From: Arcobacter sp.
GTDB lineage: Bacteria > Campylobacterota > Campylobacteria > Campylobacterales > Arcobacteraceae
Direction: 5' to 3'
DNA: 64,000 nucleotides
NCBI GenBank assembly: GCA_002869535.1
Contig: PKUK01000001.1
Coordinates: forward strand, 124,001-188,000
A model generated the notes under the pieces. That model saw only the letters and a program-made list of their open reading frames with translations, made no database searches and was not told the DNA's origin. Below are positions 19,773-30,122 of the stretch, piece after piece. Each line of letters begins with the position of its first letter. The first letter of the stretch is position 1. Position numbers and translations under genes: made by a program.

Positions 19773-21220
19773 TTTACGATTATGTCATTATAGGCTCTGG
19801 AATTGCTGGATTAAATGCAGCAAGACTTATTCCTAAAGATAAAAAAGTACTTCTATTGGCTAAAAAATCCCCTTGGGAGTGTAATACTTTTTGGGCACAA
19901 GGTGGAGTTGCCTTTGCTGTTGATAAAGAAGATATCCCTGTACATATTGAAGATACTTTAAATGCAGGTGTTCACCACAACAATATAAATGCAGTAAAAC
20001 TTTTAAGTGAAAAATCAAACGAAGCAGTAAAAGATATTATAAATGCAGGATTAAAGTTTGATTTAAATGCAAAGGGTGAAATAGCTCTTACAAAAGAAGC
20101 AGCTCACAGTAGAAGTAGAATTATACATGCTGATGGTGATGCAACAGGTAGAATGATACACATGTTCTTAATCGAACAATTCCCCCATGAACTCGTTACA
20201 AATGTTGTTGTAAGTGATTTACTTATCAAAGATGATGTTTGTTATGGTGTTCAATATTTTGTTAATGAAACAGAAGAGAAAGTCGTATATGCTCACAACA
20301 CTATTATTGCAAGTGGAGGAGTTGGTTCTTTATATAAATATCATACAAACTCTACTTCAATCTCTGGCGAACTTCAAGGTATTTGCTTAGAAAAAGGAAT
20401 ATCTTTAAAAGATATGGAGATGCTTCAGTTTCATCCCACTGTTGTAAGAGGAACCCACTTTGCTAGAAAGCCACTTTTAAGTGAGGCTTTAAGAGGTGAG
20501 GGTGCTTTTATAGTTGATGATGATGATAGAAGATTTTTATTTGATTATCACGAAGATGGAGAGTTAGCCCCTAGAGATATTGTAAGTCGAGCAATATTTG
20601 ATTATGCTACAAAAACTGGTAAGGGTGTCTTTTTATCATTTAAAAACTTTGAAAAAGAGTTTTTCAAAAAAAGATTTCCTAACATCTATGCAAACCTAAA
20701 AGACCTAGGATTTGAACTACCTTTTGAAAACGTACCTATTTCTCCAGCTTTTCACTACACCATGGGTGGAATACCTACAAACTTAGATGCACAAGTAGAA
20801 GGTATGAAAAATTTATATGCAATAGGTGAGTGTGCTTGTACTGGAGTCCATGGAGCAAATAGACTTGCTTCAAACTCTTTATTAGAAGGTATAGTATTTT
20901 CAAAAATTGCAGTTGAACATAGTCTGAAGAGTCATTTTGAGATAAATCAAAGCAATTATAACAAAGAGATATCTAAACATATAAGAAATAAAAACATTGA
21001 TAAAGATATAAAAAATATATTAAGAAAACTTATGTGGGAAAATGCTTCAATAGTAAGAAACGAGTTGAATTTGCGTACAGCATTGACACAAATCGAAACA
21101 TTTTTAAAAGAAGATGTTGGCAGATTATTGTTTTTAAGATTGCTTACGGCAAAATATATTTTGACTAGCGCTATTGAACGTAAAAGTTCACTAGGTGCTC
21201 ATTTTATCAAGGAGAATTAA
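19769..21220 (+). CDS. nadB: L-aspartate oxidase
   Basis: GSGIAGLNAAR, TFWAQGGVAFA, EAAHSRSRIIHADGDATGR, MGGIPTNLDAQ, ECACTGVHGANRLASNSLLE. Confidence 0.93.
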   Translation: MIYDYVIIGSGIAGLNAARLIPKDKKVLLLAKKSPWECNTFWAQGGVAFAVDKEDIPVHIEDTLNAGVHHNNINAVKLLSEKSNEAVKDIINAGLKFDLNAKGEIALTKEAAHSRSRIIHADGDATGRMIHMFLIEQFPHELVTNVVVSDLLIKDDVCYGVQYFVNETEEKVVYAHNTIIASGGVGSLYKYHTNSTSISGELQGICLEKGISLKDMEMLQFHPTVVRGTHFARKPLLSEALRGEGAFIVDDDDRRFLFDYHEDGELAPRDIVSRAIFDYATKTGKGVFLSFKNFEKEFFKKRFPNIYANLKDLGFELPFENVPISPAFHYTMGGIPTNLDAQVEGMKNLYAIGECACTGVHGANRLASNSLLEGIVFSKIAVEHSLKSHFEINQSNYNKEISKHIRNKNIDKDIKNILRKLMWENASIVRNELNLRTALTQIETFLKEDVGRLLFLRLLTAKYILTSAIERKSSLGAHFIKEN

Positions 21221-22611
21221 TGCTAAAAAGTTTAGTATCATTACTTTTAGTTTCAGTTGCTGCTTTCGCATCAAGTGGAGGAGTAGAAGCTCACGCTAAT
21301 CCTGACTTAACTATGACGTGGGTAGGAATTTCATGTTTATTAATATTTATTGTTGGTTATTATTTTGTTGCTGCAGAAGAAAAATATGCAATTGATAAGG
21401 CAAAACCTGCGTTATTGATTGGTACATTAATGTTTATGTTAGTTGCTGTATATTATGCAATGAATGGCTTAGATATGAACTCTGTTCATACGCAAGCACA
21501 ACATCTTATTTTAGAAATTGCAGAAATCTTCTTCTTCTTATTTGTTGCTATGACTTATATTGAGTCATTGATTCATATGGGAGTATTTGATAGATTAAAA
21601 TATAATCTAATTTCAAAAGGTTTTACTTATAGAAAACTTTTCTGGGTAACTGGATTTATCGCATTTTTCCTTTCACCTATAGCAGACAACTTAACAACTG
21701 CTCTAATTTTATCAACAGTATTAATCACTATTGAAAAGACAAGAAAAGACTTCTTAGTTCCAGGTGCAATCAATATTGTTGTTGCTGCAAATGCAGGTGG
21801 TGCATGGTCTCCATTTGGTGATATTACTACACTTATGGCATGGACAGCAGGAAAAGGTTCTTTTACAGACTTTATGTTCTTATTCCCATCTTCAATTCTT
21901 GGTTATTTAATAACTGCAATTTTATTAGCTAAGTTTGTTCCTGATGAAGTTCCAGCTTTTGATGCTTCAAAAGAGAAAAAACCAGAAATGGCGGCAGGTT
22001 CAAAAGTAGTTATGGGACTTGGTGTATTTACAATTTTTTGTGCTGTAATGTCTCACCAAATTTTACATTTACCTGCAATGTGGGGTATGATGTTTGGTCT
22101 TTCATTACTTAAAATCTACTCTTATGGTTTAAAGAAAAAATATGGTTCTGATCATTTCAATATTTTCCACTCAATGGCAAAAATTGAAAACAACACGTTA
22201 ATGTTCTTCTTTGGTATTTTAGCAGCAGTTGGAGCTTTATACTTTATTGGATGGTTAGCATTAGCCGCAGTAGTTTATGATCCAAACGTTTTAGGACCAA
22301 CTTGGTCAAATATTGGTGTTGGTTTCTTATCTGCAATCGTTGATAATGTTCCTGTAATGTCAGCAGTTCTTAAAGCCTCTCCTGAAATGGGACTTGACCA
22401 ATGGATGCTTGTAACTTTAACAGCTGGTGTTGGTGGTTCTCTTATTTCATTTGGTTCGGCAGCTGGTGTTGGTGTTATGGGTAAACTTCACGGTATATAT
22501 ACGTTTGGTGCTCATATGAAATATTCTTGGACTATTTTAATAGGATATATCGTATCAGTTTCTGTTTGGTATTTACAATATGAAGTAATAGGTTTTTATC
22601 ACGCTGGATAA
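21220..22611 (+). CDS. nhaD: NhaD-family Na+/H+ antiporter
   Basis: FLSPIADNLTTALIL, NAGGAWSPFGDITTLMAW, DNVPVMSAVL. Confidence 0.92.
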   Translation: MLKSLVSLLLVSVAAFASSGGVEAHANPDLTMTWVGISCLLIFIVGYYFVAAEEKYAIDKAKPALLIGTLMFMLVAVYYAMNGLDMNSVHTQAQHLILEIAEIFFFLFVAMTYIESLIHMGVFDRLKYNLISKGFTYRKLFWVTGFIAFFLSPIADNLTTALILSTVLITIEKTRKDFLVPGAINIVVAANAGGAWSPFGDITTLMAWTAGKGSFTDFMFLFPSSILGYLITAILLAKFVPDEVPAFDASKEKKPEMAAGSKVVMGLGVFTIFCAVMSHQILHLPAMWGMMFGLSLLKIYSYGLKKKYGSDHFNIFHSMAKIENNTLMFFFGILAAVGALYFIGWLALAAVVYDPNVLGPTWSNIGVGFLSAIVDNVPVMSAVLKASPEMGLDQWMLVTLTAGVGGSLISFGSAAGVGVMGKLHGIYTFGAHMKYSWTILIGYIVSVSVWYLQYEVIGFYHAG

Positions 22612-22640
22612 AAATTTAGCATAAGTGATTAAATAAAAAA

Positions 22641-22673
22641 GGCTATTAAGATTTTACTTAATAGCCTTTTTTT
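22641..22673 (+). terminator. Rho-independent terminator after nhaD
   Basis: GGCTATTAAG-atttta-CTTAATAGCC followed by TTTTTTT. Confidence 0.9.
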
Positions 22674-22695
22674 ATTCTATATTTGAGGAGTTATA

Positions 22696-22893
22696 GTGTT
22701 TTCTTGGATTTTTAAAACTTCTAAAAAAGATAAATTTAAAAGAGCTAGAACTTACGTATGTAAACATTGTAAACATACTTGTGAAGGTTGTGAAGCGATG
22801 TTTTGTTATTCATGTTATAGCAATCCTGGAAACCCCTGTCCCAAATGTGGAAAAACAAATCTTCAAGAAACAGAAGATGAAAAAACCACTTAA
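22696..22893 (+). CDS. Small Cys-rich zinc-ribbon protein
   Basis: CKHCKHTCEGCEAMFCYSCYSNPGNPCPKCGK. Confidence 0.7.
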   Translation: MFSWIFKTSKKDKFKRARTYVCKHCKHTCEGCEAMFCYSCYSNPGNPCPKCGKTNLQETEDEKTT

Positions 22894-22984
22894 CCAATTT
22901 TTTACAACTATTTAGATAAAATCCCTGATTAAAAATTGTAATATGCAAACACAAAAAAGTGTGAAATAAGAAGGAAAATAATAA

Positions 22985-24520
22985 ATGAAACATGTACCCA
23001 TTGTTGTATTAGATTTTGGTAGTCAATATACTCAAATCATTGCAAGAAAACTTAGAGAGTCTGGTGTTTATTCAGAAATTGTACCATATAGCGAAAGTAT
23101 CGAAGATATAAAGGCTAGAACGCCAAAAGGTATAATCTTAAGTGGAGGGCCAGCTTCTGTTTATGCTAAAGACTCATATCATCCAGATGAGGCAATCTTT
23201 GAACTTGGATTACCGATTTTAGGTATTTGTTATGGTATGCAACTTATTTCTCAACACTTTGGTGGAAGTGTAATACCTGCTGATCATCATGAATATGGAA
23301 AAGCAAAATTAAGTTTTGCAAAACAAAGTGATATATTTAGAGATACAACAGATGGACAAACTGTATGGATGAGTCATGGTGATAGAGTTGAAAAAATCCC
23401 AGAAGGATTTGAAAAAATCGCGACAAGTGAAAACTCACCATATGCAGCTATCGCTGATTTGGATAGATTGGTTTATGCTTTTCAGTCTCATCCAGAAGTT
23501 TATCACTCACAAGAGGGTGCAAAACTACTTAAAAATTTTGCAAAATATATTTGTGGTTGTGAAAGTACATGGAACATGGGATCTTTTGCAAAAGAACAAA
23601 TCAAAAAAATCCAAGACCAGGTTGGAGATAAAAAAGTTCTTTGTGGAGTATCAGGAGGAGTTGACTCTTCTGTAGTAGCAACACTTTTAGCAGAAGCAAT
23701 TGGTACTCAAGTTATCCCTGTATTTGTTGATAATGGACTTTTAAGAGCAAACGAAAGAGAACAAGTGGAAGCTATGTTTGCAACTCGTGGTGTACCTTTA
23801 ATCACAGTAGATGCAAGTGAGCAGTTCTTAAGTAAACTAGCAGGTGTAACAGACCCAGAAACAAAAAGAAAAATCATCGGTGAAACATTTATCCAAGTAT
23901 TTGATGAAGAAGCAAAAAAACACGATGGAATAGAGTTCTTGGCACAAGGTACACTTTATACAGATGTTATTGAATCAGTATCAGTAAAAGGTCCTTCAAA
24001 AACTATCAAATCTCACCACAACGTAGGTGGACTTCCTGATTGGATGACATTTGATTTAATTGAGCCATTAAGAGAAATCTTTAAAGATGAAGTAAGACTT
24101 TTAGGACTTGAACTTGGACTTCCAAAAGATATGATTGGAAGACATCCATTCCCTGGACCTGGACTTGCTATTAGAGTTATGGGAGATGTAAATAAACCTG
24201 ACTTAGAGATTCTTAGACGTGCAGATACTATTATGCTAGATGTTTTACATGCAACTGGATTATATGACAAAACATGGCAAGCATTTACAGTACTATTAAA
24301 CGTAAAATCAGTAGGAGTTATGGGTGATAACAGAACTTATGACAACACTGTTTGTGTAAGAATAGTAGAAGCAACAGATGGTATGACTGCAACATTTGCA
24401 CATATTCCTCATGATATTTTAGAGACGATAAGTAGAAGAATTATTAATGAGGTTGATGGAATCAACCGTGTAGTATATGACATCAGCTCAAAACCGCCAG
24501 CAACAATCGAGTGGGAATAA
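22985..24520 (+). CDS. guaA: GMP synthase (glutamine-hydrolysing)
   Basis: [37 protein letters not shown]-terminal KPPATIEWE. Confidence 0.97.
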   Translation: MKHVPIVVLDFGSQYTQIIARKLRESGVYSEIVPYSESIEDIKARTPKGIILSGGPASVYAKDSYHPDEAIFELGLPILGICYGMQLISQHFGGSVIPADHHEYGKAKLSFAKQSDIFRDTTDGQTVWMSHGDRVEKIPEGFEKIATSENSPYAAIADLDRLVYAFQSHPEVYHSQEGAKLLKNFAKYICGCESTWNMGSFAKEQIKKIQDQVGDKKVLCGVSGGVDSSVVATLLAEAIGTQVIPVFVDNGLLRANEREQVEAMFATRGVPLITVDASEQFLSKLAGVTDPETKRKIIGETFIQVFDEEAKKHDGIEFLAQGTLYTDVIESVSVKGPSKTIKSHHNVGGLPDWMTFDLIEPLREIFKDEVRLLGLELGLPKDMIGRHPFPGPGLAIRVMGDVNKPDLEILRRADTIMLDVLHATGLYDKTWQAFTVLLNVKSVGVMGDNRTYDNTVCVRIVEATDGMTATFAHIPHDILETISRRIINEVDGINRVVYDISSKPPATIEWE

Positions 24521-24527
24521 TTTTTTT

Positions 24528-24623
24528 GCCGTAATTTCGGCGCATCTTTCCGCGAATATGAACTTCGATGTACGAGTAGTACACCTTCGTTCATCTTCGC
24601 AAAATCTACACCAAACTTCCGAC
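24528..24623. repeat. About 96-nt imperfect hairpin element downstream of guaA
   Basis: Left arm GCCGTAATTTCGGCGCATCTTTCCGCGAATATGAACTTCGATGTAC, loop gagta, right arm reverse complement GTCGGAAGTTTGGTGTAGATTTTGCGAAGATGAACGAAGGTGTAC. Confidence 0.7.
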
Positions 24624-24689
24624 AAAATTTTAAAATAATTTAATTTTAGTATAAAATATGATAAATCTTTATTTTTTAGGAGAATAGAA

Positions 24690-25286
24690 ATGACTAATGA
24701 TTTAGATAAATATTTGAATTTGCTGTCTGAGATTAAAGGCAGAACAATTGTTATAGGGAATTTAGATATTCAAGGTTCTAAAAGAGTTCATGATGTTCAT
24801 ATTGAGTTTGTATGTTTACAAATTAGAAAAATTCTTGAATTGATTGCCTTTGGGTCTCTAGTTTCAAATATCAAAATTTACTCAAAAGAATATGAAAAAT
24901 TTTCAAAATTTTGGAATGCAGAACTTATGTTAAAAGATATGGGAAAAATAAACATAAATTTTTATCAAAAACCTCTAGTGCAAAAGAAAAGTGAAATAGA
25001 AGGAGTAGAAAATGATTTAAGTTCATTAAGTGAGGATAAATATTTAACAATTAATGAGTTTGTCAAAGTTTATAATAAATGTGGCGCTATTTTACATTCT
25101 GATAATCCGTATGGTTCTCAAATAGATTATATTTATTATAGAAGAAATATACCAATATGGTTAGAAAAAATAAGAATGTTATTAAATACTCATGAAATTC
25201 AATTAATAGATGATGATACTTTATATTTAATGCAAATGGGTTCGAGGAAGCAATCTCCATCATGTACACGATTTGAGAAGGTATAG
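24690..25286 (+). CDS. Protein of unknown function
   Basis: 198 aa ORF preceded by AGGAG; no family recognised. Confidence 0.6.
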   Translation: MTNDLDKYLNLLSEIKGRTIVIGNLDIQGSKRVHDVHIEFVCLQIRKILELIAFGSLVSNIKIYSKEYEKFSKFWNAELMLKDMGKININFYQKPLVQKKSEIEGVENDLSSLSEDKYLTINEFVKVYNKCGAILHSDNPYGSQIDYIYYRRNIPIWLEKIRMLLNTHEIQLIDDDTLYLMQMGSRKQSPSCTRFEKV

Positions 25287-25436
25287 TTTTAATTAATTTA
25301 GATTCTTCTGATAAGATATACCTTATTAATAAGTAATTCTAAAACTTTAAATAGAAAAAGTTCACCTAATCTCATAATAAAATAATAATGCAAATGAAAG
25401 CTAATATTAGCGATAGCAATTAAAACAGATTTTTTG

Positions 25437-25466
25437 GTTACTTATTTCATCGTTGGAAAAAGTAAC
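25437..25466. repeat. GTTACTT...AAGTAAC inverted repeat in the intergenic region
   Basis: GTTACTT-atttcatcgttggaaa-AAGTAAC followed by aaagc. Confidence 0.5.
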
Positions 25467-25759
25467 AAAGCGTGACCCTGTAAGGGCACAAGAGAGATTA
25501 TTTCTAATAGTTTTTTTGCTATAATAAACTCCTATCTTAAATAAAAATAAAAACCAACAAAATGTTGTTTTATTACTATTTTAAACAAATAAATATACAT
25601 TATGTCGACTAGTTTTCTTAAGAATGATATTTTATCAAAACTACTTTAAGCTTAAAGCACAGATAAAAGAAATAAAAGACATAATAATAAATGTTAAAAA
25701 GATGAAATATAATTTAAAAATTGAAGAGTAACTCAAATAATTTACTAAGGAGAGAATGG

Positions 25760-26548
25760 ATGAAAGGTTTTAAAAAATCAGCAGGTATAGTAGTATTTAG
25801 CTTGAGCATACTTTTCCCACTACATTTGTTTTCAGATACGTTAAAAATAGCTACAGATGAATGGTGTCCTTATGATTGTTTACCAGGACAAAATGATGGG
25901 AAAGTTGGTTATTTAGGTGATTTATTAGTTGAAACTATGAAAGCAAGAGGTCATAAAGTTGAGTTTGTAGAAGTTAATTATACCCGTGGTTTAGAATTGG
26001 TTCGAGAAGGAAAATTGGATGGTACTATGGCTTGTTTTAGAGAAGAAGCACCTGATTTTATTTTTCCAGATTTTCCACTTGGAAAAAGCAACAGCACCTT
26101 TTTTACCCTTAAATACTCTTCTTGGAAGTATTCAGGAACTCAGTCACTTAAACAAGCTAAGATGATCGGTGTGATTGATGGTTATGACTATGTTGATCCA
26201 ACTGTGATGGAGTATCTTAATGCAAAACCAAATAATGTTTTAGCAATGAAGGGTGAAAAGCCATTGGAAAGATTGTTGGAGATGTTAATTAGTGGTCGGA
26301 TAACTACTATTATTGAAGATAAAAGTGTTTTGGAATATAAAATCACTCAAATGGGTAAAGTAGATTTAGTAAAAGTCTCTGGAGTAACGGACTCAGTGAT
26401 TGATGTTTTTGCTAGTTTCTCACCAAAAAAAAAGAACTCAAAAGAGTATGCTAAAATTCTCTCAGAAGAAACTATAAAAATGCGAAAAGATGGACGTCTG
26501 CAACTTCTTTTGGATAAGTATGGAATTAAAGACTGGCAGTCTAAGTAA
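25760..26548 (+). CDS. Periplasmic solute-binding protein (family 3-like)
   Basis: Signal peptide; DTLKIATDEWCPYDCLPGQNDGKVGYLGDLLVETMKARGHKVEFVEVNYTRGLELVREGKLDGTMA. Confidence 0.85.
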   Translation: MKGFKKSAGIVVFSLSILFPLHLFSDTLKIATDEWCPYDCLPGQNDGKVGYLGDLLVETMKARGHKVEFVEVNYTRGLELVREGKLDGTMACFREEAPDFIFPDFPLGKSNSTFFTLKYSSWKYSGTQSLKQAKMIGVIDGYDYVDPTVMEYLNAKPNNVLAMKGEKPLERLLEMLISGRITTIIEDKSVLEYKITQMGKVDLVKVSGVTDSVIDVFASFSPKKKNSKEYAKILSEETIKMRKDGRLQLLLDKYGIKDWQSK

Positions 26549-26563
26549 AAGGTTTATTATTTA

Positions 26564-27808
26564 ATGATTATCTCTCCATTCAAACGTTTTCGTCAAAGCA
26601 TTGCTTTACACCTATTAACTACGATTTTTAGCGTTTATTTTTTAGTTGCAGTGGTGGTAACAGTTGTTCAACTTTATAAAGAGTATGAAGATACTAAAGC
26701 TAAATTTTATAAGGAAATTCAAACCTTGCCAGCTACTTTTAATCGAGGTATAGTTGACTCAGTTTGGACTTACAATAAAGAATTGTTGCAATCTATTTTA
26801 TTAGGTATGCACAATTTACCAATAGTAGTGGGGATTAAAGTTGAATCGATTGATCATAAAATGGATTTACAAATTGGAGCAGTGCTTAACGAAAAAAATG
26901 AGATAACTTATTATGATTCTTCTGGAAAAGTAACCCAGCAAAAAGAGTTTGGTTTGGGTACTGATACATTATTTAAGCATGAATTTCCTATGGATTATCA
27001 AGGAGTAGCTTTTGATCATAAAGTACCTTTAGGCCAAGTTACATTATACTCCAATAATCAACTGGTATTTGATCGGGTTAAATATGGTTTTCTTCTTATT
27101 TTAATTAATTCCATCATCAAAACAATTGCACTTTGGTTTATTATCTATTATTTTATAAAAAAATATCTAGGACAACCTTTGTAGGAGTTTACGACTAAAA
27201 TACGTAATCAAGATGTGCAGTCTCCTCAAGCGATTGATTTAAACCTTCCCTGGACAGATACAAATGAACTGGTAATATTGAAAGATAGTTATAACCAGAT
27301 GATTCAGGGTTTAAATAAACACAAAATCCTTAGCATTACAGATAAGCTCACAGGACTTTTTAACAGACTAAAACTTGATGAAGCACTCAATGATGAATTT
27401 AACCGCAGTAATCGCTTCAATAGAACTTTCGGTATCATTATTTTAGATATTGATTATTTCAAAAGAGTCAATGATACCTACGGTCATCAAGTTGGTGATC
27501 AAGCACTTATTCAATTTGCCAAAATACTTAAAGAAAATATACGTAAAATTGATATTTTAGGGCGCTGGGGTGGTGAAGAGTTTATGATAATATGTTCAGA
27601 AGCTGATTTTCAGGGAACTATCAAACTAGCCCAATCACTTCGTGAAATAATTAGTAAATATGATTTTCCAACCATTGGGAATCTTAGTGCAAGCTTTGGA
27701 GTATCTATTTATGATGGTGATGAAAATATAGATAAAGTTATCGCACGTGCTGATAATGCTTTATATAAAGCAAAAGCAAACGGTAGAAATAGAGTTGAAA
27801 GTAAGTAA
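26564..27808 (+). pseudogene. Membrane-bound GGDEF protein split by an in-frame TAG
   Basis: ORF 26564-27184 (two TM segments, periplasmic domain) ends ...KKYLGQPL*; the same frame continues EFTTKIRNQDVQSPQAIDLNLPWTDTNELVILKDSYNQMI...DKLTGLFNR...GGEEF. TAG is at 27182-27184. Confidence 0.85.
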
Positions 27809-27826
27809 TAGTTAAAAAATATGATG

Positions 27827-27850
27827 AAAAGGGGACAGTCCCCTTTTTTC
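27827..27850 (+). terminator. Terminator-like hairpin after the GGDEF gene
   Basis: AAAAGGGGA-cag-TCCCCTTTT followed by T-rich sequence. Confidence 0.8.
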
Positions 27851-27868
27851 CTTTTTTCTTTTTTCCAA

Positions 27869-27913
27869 TTGACAAAATGAATATATTTGAATACAATAGT
27901 ATTAATAAATATT
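27869..27913 (+). promoter_or_regulatory. Sigma70-like promoter with overlapping inverted repeat upstream of the toxin-antitoxin operon
   Basis: TTGACA (27869-27874), 17-bp spacer, TACAAT (27892-27897). Imperfect dyad AATATATTTGAATAC-aata-GTATTAATAAATATT at 27880-27913. Confidence 0.65.
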
Positions 27914-27927
27914 CAAAAGGATATATT

Positions 27928-28164
27928 ATGAAAACAGTAACTATGCGAGTAGATGATTCCATCTATGATATGATAAAACTTGCAGCTGATGGTCAAAAAA
28001 GAAATCTTTCAAACTTTATAGAATTTGCAACAATCCAATATTTAACATCATCACAATTTGTAGAAAATGATGAGATGGCTGAAATTATGGATGATAAAGA
28101 ACTAGTTCAAAACCTTATGAACGGTTTAGATGACTTTAAAAATGGTGATTACACCATTGTCTAA
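27928..28164 (+). CDS. Antitoxin with N-terminal ribbon-helix-helix-like domain
   Basis: MKTVTMRVDDSIYDMIKLAADGQKRNLSNFIEFATIQYL; overlaps the downstream toxin ORF. Confidence 0.78.
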   Translation: MKTVTMRVDDSIYDMIKLAADGQKRNLSNFIEFATIQYLTSSQFVENDEMAEIMDDKELVQNLMNGLDDFKNGDYTIV

Positions 28165-28426
28165 GTATCAAATTGCTGAGACTAAAACTTTTGAAAAAGT
28201 TAAGAAAAAGATAGATAAAAAGCTCTATTCAAAAATTAAAAACTTTGTTTATCCTCAACTTAGAGAAAACCCTTTTTATGGAACAAATATCAAAAAGTTA
28301 AAAGATAATCTTGAAGGCTATTATAGATATAGGATTGGGAATTATAGACTTTTTTATCTTATCGAAGATGATAAGCTGATTATTGCTGTTGTTGATTTTA
28401 AACACAGACAAGAAGCTTATGCTTAA
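28130..28426 (+). CDS. RelE/ParE-superfamily toxin
   Basis: FVYPQLRENPFYGTNIKKLKDNLEGYYRYRIGNYRLFYLIEDDKLIIAVVDFKHRQEAY. Confidence 0.85.
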   Translation: MTLKMVITPLSKYQIAETKTFEKVKKKIDKKLYSKIKNFVYPQLRENPFYGTNIKKLKDNLEGYYRYRIGNYRLFYLIEDDKLIIAVVDFKHRQEAYA

Positions 28427-28536
28427 CACATAACAAATATGAGCAATAAGGGTCATGTGATAACGATAACATTTGGAACTATTCCCAGAGGTTAAATCTC
28501 CACTTTAAATTTTGTTAGTTATCATATAAATAAAAT

Positions 28537-28552
28537 ATGTATTATAATACAT
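28537..28552. promoter_or_regulatory. 16-bp perfect palindrome containing TATAAT, candidate operator
   Basis: ATGTATTATAATACAT, 29 bp upstream of the antitoxin ATG. Confidence 0.6.
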
Positions 28553-28580
28553 CTATACATCACTATGTAAAGGAGTATTT

Positions 28581-28829
28581 ATGCATAGACTAAATTTAAC
28601 TATTGATGAAGAATTATATGAACAAGTAAGAGCAGTGAGTTTTATTGAAAAAAAATCGATTTCTCAGATGATTAGGGAGAGTCTTAGTGAATATATTGAA
28701 AAGAATGCTAAAACTAAACAACAAGCAAATTTAATCCTTGAAGCTGACGATGAAAAAGAGATTTTATCAATATTAGCAAATGAAGAATTTACTTCAAATG
28801 AAGATTTTAAAAGTAAATTTAACTTATGA
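28581..28829 (+). CDS. Ribbon-helix-helix (CopG/RelB-type) antitoxin
   Basis: MHRLNLTIDEELYEQVRAVSFIEKKSISQMIRESLSEYIEKN; ATGA overlap with the toxin remnant. Confidence 0.8.
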   Translation: MHRLNLTIDEELYEQVRAVSFIEKKSISQMIRESLSEYIEKNAKTKQQANLILEADDEKEILSILANEEFTSNEDFKSKFNL

Positions 28830-29079
28830 TACAATCCCACAAGTATGAGGACAAAATATCATATTCAAAAACTTTTGAAAAGAAGTTTTCAAAATATGAC
28901 AGAAAACTTCAAGAAAAGATTTTCTAAACTTACCTGATGGAGATGTTAAAAGATTAACAGGTAATGACATACCTCCCATTTATAGAATAAGAGTATCAAT
29001 GTATGGAATACTTTTTTATATGAATGAAGAAGAGATACAGATTTTAAAAGTTGATAGCAGAGGCGATATTTACAAGTAG
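28826..29079 (+). pseudogene. RelE-like toxin, frameshifted
   Basis: MIQSHKYEDKISYSKTFEKKFSKYDRKLQEKIF | (-1 nt) LNLPDGDVKRLTGNDIPPIYRIRVSMYGILFYMNEEEIQILKVDSRGDIYK*. Total length of 254 nt is one base short of a full frame. Confidence 0.85.
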
Positions 29080-29194
29080 AAACTACAAAACTAAAACTAC
29101 ACCAAAACTACTTTCCTGCGTTTGAATCTCCAATAAATAAATAAATAAGTTGGCACATATTTATTTAAATTAAACCTACAAAAGGACATCAATA

Positions 29195-30055
29195 ATGTCA
29201 GAAAAACTAAAATCTATGGATAGAGGTGCTTTGTTTATGCTCATCAGTGCTTTGCTGGGAGCGCTTAATGGAGCAGTTGCTAAACTGCTTTCACAAAGCA
29301 TAGACCCTCTTGAAATTGTATTTTATAGAAATTTATTGGGATTTATAATCATTCTTTTAACCCTTAAAAAGTTCTCAGTTACAATAGATACTTCAAAACT
29401 ACATTTGCTTTTTTTAAGAGGATTTTTTGGAGCAGTTGCTATGGTGCTATTTTTTTATACTATTGCCACTATACCTTTAGGAGAAGCTGTTGTTTTAAAT
29501 AAAACTTCGCCTTTTTTTGTAACGATACTCGCATACTATTTAATGAAAGAAACCATTAGCTTACGTACCTTTTTTGCACTTATTATTGGATTTTTAGGGG
29601 TGATATTTATCATGAAACCATTTGGTATAGAAATTTCTTTGGAGCATATTTTAGGAGTGTTAGGTGGGTTTTTCGCTGCAGCTGCTTATGCCACGATTAA
29701 AAGAATCAAAGACATATATGATGCCCGAGTTATCATGCTTTCTTTTATGGGAGTAGGTATGATTATACCACTTATACTTTCTATTTTTACACCTTTGGTA
29801 ACTTTACAACTCTATACTAATCCAATGATTTGGTTACTGTTGGGTCTTATGGCAGTTATTTCTACGACTTCACAATGGTTTCTAACTCGAGCATATAGTA
29901 TAAGTAAGGCAAGTATCATTGGAGTGGTGAGTTATGCCAATATTCCTTTTGCTATTGGATTTGGTGTGATGCTAGGGGACCTTATGCCAGATATGTATAC
30001 TTTTATAGGAATTGTACTTATTGTTGTTGGTGGTATTTTAGTTAGTAGAAAATAG
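29195..30055 (+). CDS. EamA/DMT-family transporter
   Basis: About ten TM helices, duplicated EamA pattern. Confidence 0.88.
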   Translation: MSEKLKSMDRGALFMLISALLGALNGAVAKLLSQSIDPLEIVFYRNLLGFIIILLTLKKFSVTIDTSKLHLLFLRGFFGAVAMVLFFYTIATIPLGEAVVLNKTSPFFVTILAYYLMKETISLRTFFALIIGFLGVIFIMKPFGIEISLEHILGVLGGFFAAAAYATIKRIKDIYDARVIMLSFMGVGMIIPLILSIFTPLVTLQLYTNPMIWLLLGLMAVISTTSQWFLTRAYSISKASIIGVVSYANIPFAIGFGVMLGDLMPDMYTFIGIVLIVVGGILVSRK

Positions 30056-30093
30056 TCTAATATAGAAGATTACACAGGGGTTTAGGATTGGCT

Positions 30094-30122
30094 CTTAGAG
30101 TAAAGTCTCATTTTACTCTAAG
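30094..30122 (+). terminator. Hairpin downstream of the EamA gene
   Basis: CTTAGAGTAAA...TTTACTCTAAG. Confidence 0.6.

Noticed and set aside
23376-23675. ORF 23376-23675 (+) and minus-strand ORFs at 24013-24594
   Set aside because: Alternate-frame or antisense translations of guaA.
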